A stretch of 6,970 nt of DNA from Anaerolineales bacterium. GTDB taxonomy: Bacteria; Chloroflexota; Anaerolineae; Anaerolineales; Villigracilaceae. The notes below the pieces were generated by a model that worked only from the letters and a program-made list of their open reading frames with translations, did not search any database and was not told where the DNA came from. The translations under genes and the position numbers were made by a program. Of the stretch, positions 4,128 to 6,970 are shown piece by piece. The stretch spans positions 1-6,970 of the forward strand of contig JADGQD010000111.1 of NCBI GenBank assembly GCA_017882065.1. The letters run 5' to 3'. The stretch's first letter is position 1, and every line of letters begins with the position of its first letter.

Positions 4128-5894
4128 ATGTTTCAAACTGAACAACAAATCATCGAAGCCAATATCAAAACCTTCTGCACAGCGAATGGGATTCCCCTGG
4201 CTGCGCTGGAATGGAAGCCGATTCCCTTCAGCGGGGAGTGGGGGTTCTCCACGTCCTTTTTTGGCACAGCGGCCGCCGAGGCGCGCCTTGGGAAAAAAGT
4301 TGTCGTTGCCCAGCGCGCCCAGGAAATTGCCGAACAGGTCAAACGACAAATTGACGTGCCGGGCCTCAGCCATATCGAAGCAGTCAAGGGTTATCTCAAC
4401 CTGTATTTCGACACCCGGGAATATACCCGCCGCGTCGTGGATACCGTGCTGGAACAGAAAAACTGCTTCGGGTCCGGGCCCGCCACCGGTCAGCGCGTCA
4501 TGATCGAGTTTTCCCAACCCAACACGCATAAGGCCTTCCACGTCGGGCATCTGCGCGGCACCATCCTGGGCGACGCCATTTGCCGCATCCTGGAATTCGC
4601 CGGGAACGATGTGGTGCGCGCCAACTATCCCGGCGACATGGGCATGCACGTCATCAAGTGGCTGTGGGGCTACCTGAAGTTCCACAACGGCGAAGAACCC
4701 GCCACGGACATCACCAGGTGGATGGGCGAGGTTTACGCCGAGGCTGCCCACCGGATTGAAGAGAATCCTGACCTGGAAGCGGAATTACGCAGCCTTTACG
4801 CCCGCTGGGACCAGCGCGACCCGGAGATCGTGGCCCTGTGGGAGCGCACGCGCGAGTGGTCGCTGGAAGGCTTCCGCCAGATGTACGCCGCCCTCGACGT
4901 GCATTTTGATGTGTACTACTTCAACAGCCAGGAAGAAAAGCCGGGCAAGGAAATGGTGGAGGAACTCGTCCGCCGCGGCATCGCCACCGACGAACGTGCG
5001 CAAGGCGGGGCGGTGATCGTCAAAATTGACGAAGTGCTGGGCTTGGATAAAGAACAGTTCCGCACCGCGGTCGTCCTGCGCTCGGACGGGACCGCTCTCT
5101 ACGCCACCGAGGACCTGGCACTGGCGTTGCACAAATTCCGCGATTACCCCGACCTGGCGAAATCCGTCTACGTGGTGGACGTGCGTCAGAGCCTGCATTT
5201 TACGCAGGTATTCAAGATCCTGGAAATTGCCGGGCACGCCCAGGCGCAGAAATGCAGCCATGTGTCGTACGAACTGGTGACCCTGCCCGGGAACGTGGTT
5301 ATCTCCTCCCGTGAAGGGACGGTGGTGCTGTTGGAAGATCTGCTGCGGGAGGCCACGACCCGCGCCAGGGCAGAAGCCCACAAGAAGAACCCTTCGCTGA
5401 CCGAGGCACAGCTCGAAAACGTGGCGAAAGCCGTCGGGCTGGGCGCCCTCAAGTATCCCATTCTGGCGCGCGAGAATACGAAAATGGTCACCTTCGATTG
5501 GCAGACGGCGCTGGATTTCAACGGGCAGGCCGCACCCTACATCCAGTACGCGCATGTGCGCTGCAACTCGATTTTGCGGAAGGCTGGCGGCTTGCCTGAC
5601 GTTGGCCGTTCGACTTTCGACTATGAACTGAACCCTGCTGAAATCCAATTGATAGATATGATCTCCCGCTTCCCCGGTGAAGTGCAGAGGGCCGCGGCAG
5701 AGTACAAGCCGCTCGCCATTGCCAGCATCGCTTATGATATCGCCAAAACATTCGCCGGATTCTACGATGCCTGCCCGGTCATGCAGGCCGAGCCGCAGGT
5801 CCGTGCGGCACGCCTGCGCCTGGTCGCCGCGACCAGGCAGACATTAGCCAATTCTTTGGCGCTTTTGGGCATCACTGCCCCGGAGGTCATGTAA
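4128..5894 (+). CDS. argS: Arginyl-tRNA synthetase
   Basis: This cytoplasmic class I enzyme charges tRNA-Arg with arginine using ATP. It has 588 residues, a normal length for the family, and appears complete. The N-terminal Add-1 domain (about 1-110), which binds the tRNA D-loop, includes the typical GFSTSFFGTAAAEA. The Rossmann catalytic domain carries the HIGH-type motif HVGH (138-141) within SQPNTHKAFHVGHLRG, followed by ANYPGDMGMH (165-174). LRSDGTALYATEDLALAL (317-334) and VYVVDVRQSLHFTQVFK (347-363) are further family signatures. The KMSKS position reads VISSREGTVV (391-400), lacking the canonical lysines, as is common in ArgRS. The C-terminal helical anticodon-binding (DALR) domain runs from about YIQYAHVRC (471-479) to LLGITAPEVM at the end. 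It has its own promoter and very short leader, so it is probably transcribed separately from rpsT. Confidence 0.98.
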   Translation: MFQTEQQIIEANIKTFCTANGIPLAALEWKPIPFSGEWGFSTSFFGTAAAEARLGKKVVVAQRAQEIAEQVKRQIDVPGLSHIEAVKGYLNLYFDTREYTRRVVDTVLEQKNCFGSGPATGQRVMIEFSQPNTHKAFHVGHLRGTILGDAICRILEFAGNDVVRANYPGDMGMHVIKWLWGYLKFHNGEEPATDITRWMGEVYAEAAHRIEENPDLEAELRSLYARWDQRDPEIVALWERTREWSLEGFRQMYAALDVHFDVYYFNSQEEKPGKEMVEELVRRGIATDERAQGGAVIVKIDEVLGLDKEQFRTAVVLRSDGTALYATEDLALALHKFRDYPDLAKSVYVVDVRQSLHFTQVFKILEIAGHAQAQKCSHVSYELVTLPGNVVISSREGTVVLLEDLLREATTRARAEAHKKNPSLTEAQLENVAKAVGLGALKYPILARENTKMVTFDWQTALDFNGQAAPYIQYAHVRCNSILRKAGGLPDVGRSTFDYELNPAEIQLIDMISRFPGEVQRAAAEYKPLAIASIAYDIAKTFAGFYDACPVMQAEPQVRAARLRLVAATRQTLANSLALLGITAPEVM

Positions 5895-5895
5895 T

Positions 5896-5978
5896 CAGGG
5901 ATTTAGGGATCAGGTATCCGAATGGTCCAAATCCCTAATTACCTTGTTACCTAATCCCTTTTCGTTACCTAATCCCTG
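5896..5978. repeat. Direct and inverted repeats between argS and the GTPase gene
   Basis: GTTACCTAATCCCT occurs twice (5946-5959 and 5964-5977), with a related ATCCCTAATTACC at 5931-5943. Upstream, CAGGGATT (5896-5903) is perfectly complementary to AATCCCTG (5971-5978), and TTAGGGAT (5903-5910) to ATCCCTAA (5931-5938), so the 98-nt spacer can fold back on itself. It starts right after the argS stop and may end that transcript, although no T-run of terminator type follows. Confidence 0.75.
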
Positions 5979-5981
5979 TTC

Positions 5982-5987
5982 AAGGAG
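5982..5987 (+). promoter_or_regulatory. Ribosome binding site of the COG2403-type gene
   Basis: AAGGAG stands 5 nt before the ATG at 5993 and fixes that start. No convincing promoter was seen in the repeat-rich spacer, so read-through from argS is possible. Confidence 0.8.
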
Positions 5988-5992
5988 AACCT

Positions 5993-6970
5993 ATGCCAAC
6001 CCGCACTCTGATCATGGGCGCCGCTGGGCGCGACTTCCACAACTTCAATGTCTATTTCCGTGACAACAAAGACTATGAAGTGGTGGCTTTTACTGCGACC
6101 CAGATCCCCGACATCGCAGGCCGCACTTATCCGAAGGAACTGGCCGGGAAACTTTATCCGAAAGGCATCCCGATCTATGCTGAGACCGACCTGCTGAAAC
6201 TCATTAAGGATTTAAAGGTGGACCAGGTCATCTTCGCTTACTCGGATGTGCCGCACGAAGTGGTCATGCACAAGGCTTCGATGGTGCTGGCCGCCGGGCC
6301 CGACTTCCGCCTGATGGGCGAGTGGTCCACCCAGATCAAGTCGACCAAGCCGGTCGTTTCGATTTGCGCCGTGCGCACCGGGGCGGGCAAGAGCCAGACC
6401 ACCCGGCGCGTCTCGCTCATACTGCGCAGCATGGGCTTCAAAGTGGCGGCCATCCGCCACCCGATGCCCTATGGTGACCTGGTCAAGCAGGAAGTCCAGC
6501 GCTTCGCCACCTACGCCGACCTCGATAAGCATGAGTGCACCATCGAGGAGCGCGAGGAATACGAACCCCACATTGACAACGGTGTCATCGTCTATGCCGG
6601 AGTGGACTACGAGAAGATCCTGCGCGCGGCAGAGAAGGAAGTGGACATCGTCCTGTGGGACGGCGGCAATAACGATTTCTCATTCTACGTCTCGGACCTG
6701 AAAATCGTGGTGGCCGACCCGCACCGCCCCGGGCACGAGAGCACCTACCACCCCGGCGAAGTCAACAGCCGCGACGCGGATGTGATCGTCATCAACAAAG
6801 TTGACACCGCCGACCCACAGGCTGTCATCAAAGTGCGCGAGAACCTGCGTCTGCTGAACCCCAGGGCCACCATCATCGAAGCCGCCTCCCCGCTCTTCGT
6901 GGACAACCCCGGCGCCATTTTGGGCAAGCGCGTCCTGGTCATCGAAGACGGCCCAACCCTGACCCACGGC
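5993..6970 (+). CDS. P-loop GTPase-like protein related to cyclic 2,3-diphosphoglycerate synthetase (COG2403), 3' end missing
   Basis: The frame is open to the window edge: 326 codons are visible of a family usually about 440-450 residues long. The N-terminal part begins TLIMGAAGRDFHNFNVYFRD (5-24) and continues with TATQIPDIAGRTYPKELAG (34-52) and VIFAYSDVPHE (79-89), a Rossmann-like domain typical of this family. The nucleotide-binding part has the P-loop AVRTGAGKS (126-134), then RHPMPYGDL (155-163), EEREEYEPHI (185-194), WDGGNND (222-228) and NKVD (268-271), the last matching the NKxD guanine-specificity motif. Characterised relatives in methanogenic archaea make cyclic 2,3-diphosphoglycerate from 2,3-diphosphoglycerate and ATP; the role in bacteria is unclear, so the enzymatic name may not apply. 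A strong AAGGAG supports the ATG. Neighbours give no functional clue. Confidence 0.92.
   Translation, partial: MPTRTLIMGAAGRDFHNFNVYFRDNKDYEVVAFTATQIPDIAGRTYPKELAGKLYPKGIPIYAETDLLKLIKDLKVDQVIFAYSDVPHEVVMHKASMVLAAGPDFRLMGEWSTQIKSTKPVVSICAVRTGAGKSQTTRRVSLILRSMGFKVAAIRHPMPYGDLVKQEVQRFATYADLDKHECTIEEREEYEPHIDNGVIVYAGVDYEKILRAAEKEVDIVLWDGGNNDFSFYVSDLKIVVADPHRPGHESTYHPGEVNSRDADVIVINKVDTADPQAVIKVRENLRLLNPRATIIEAASPLFVDNPGAILGKRVLVIEDGPTLTHG

Noticed and set aside
4785..5648. Long open frame on the minus strand within argS (287 residues)
   Set aside because: It is a shadow of a highly conserved gene in GC-rich DNA; no recognisable product or own signals.

Overview
The window looks like a bacterial chromosome segment, most likely from Chloroflexota (Anaerolineae-like). 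This is inferred from moderately high GC, a secreted-type NBR1/FW Ig-like domain, a COG2403-type GTPase, and simple intergenic repeats (CATCGTC units, TTACCTAATCCCT units); no marker seen here fixes the taxon. All six recognised genes lie on the + strand. No tRNA, rRNA, insertion sequence, phage gene or CRISPR array was seen.

Layout: (1) 1-216 is the 3' end of a gene whose product carries an NBR1-type FW Ig-like domain and a Thr/Pro-rich tail. (2) 217-661 is noncoding. It holds two CATCGTC repeat blocks, a cluster of four hairpins between them (one a perfect 14-bp inverted repeat), a TATAAT -10 box and a leader of about 118 nt that can fold. (3) 662-3230 is a compact three-gene ABC-2 exporter operon (ATPase, permease, permease) joined by two 4-nt ATGA overlaps, which implies translational coupling. 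(4) 3231-3451 is noncoding. It contains a dense set of inverted repeats, which on the minus strand resemble pieces of a cobalamin riboswitch, and then a good sigma70-type promoter. (5) 3452-4018 is rpsT (ribosomal protein S20) from a GTG start, with a C-terminal extension of about 100 residues, rich in Lys/Ala/Pro and resembling a histone H1 tail. (6) 4050-4083 is a terminator-like hairpin, followed by an extended -10 promoter and argS (4128-5894) with a very short leader. (7) 5895-5992 is a repeat-rich spacer. (8) From 5993 to the window end is an incomplete gene for a P-loop protein related to cyclic 2,3-diphosphoglycerate synthetase (COG2403).

Functionally, the exporter operon is one self-contained unit: the ATPase powers a channel made by the two permeases, with the substrate unknown. 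rpsT and argS are translation genes, each with its own promoter, and nothing links them to the exporter. The most unusual items are the S20 extension built around three in-frame copies of a 20-bp palindromic repeat, the hairpin cluster at 311-454, and the structured spacer upstream of rpsT. No complete new multi-gene system is evident.
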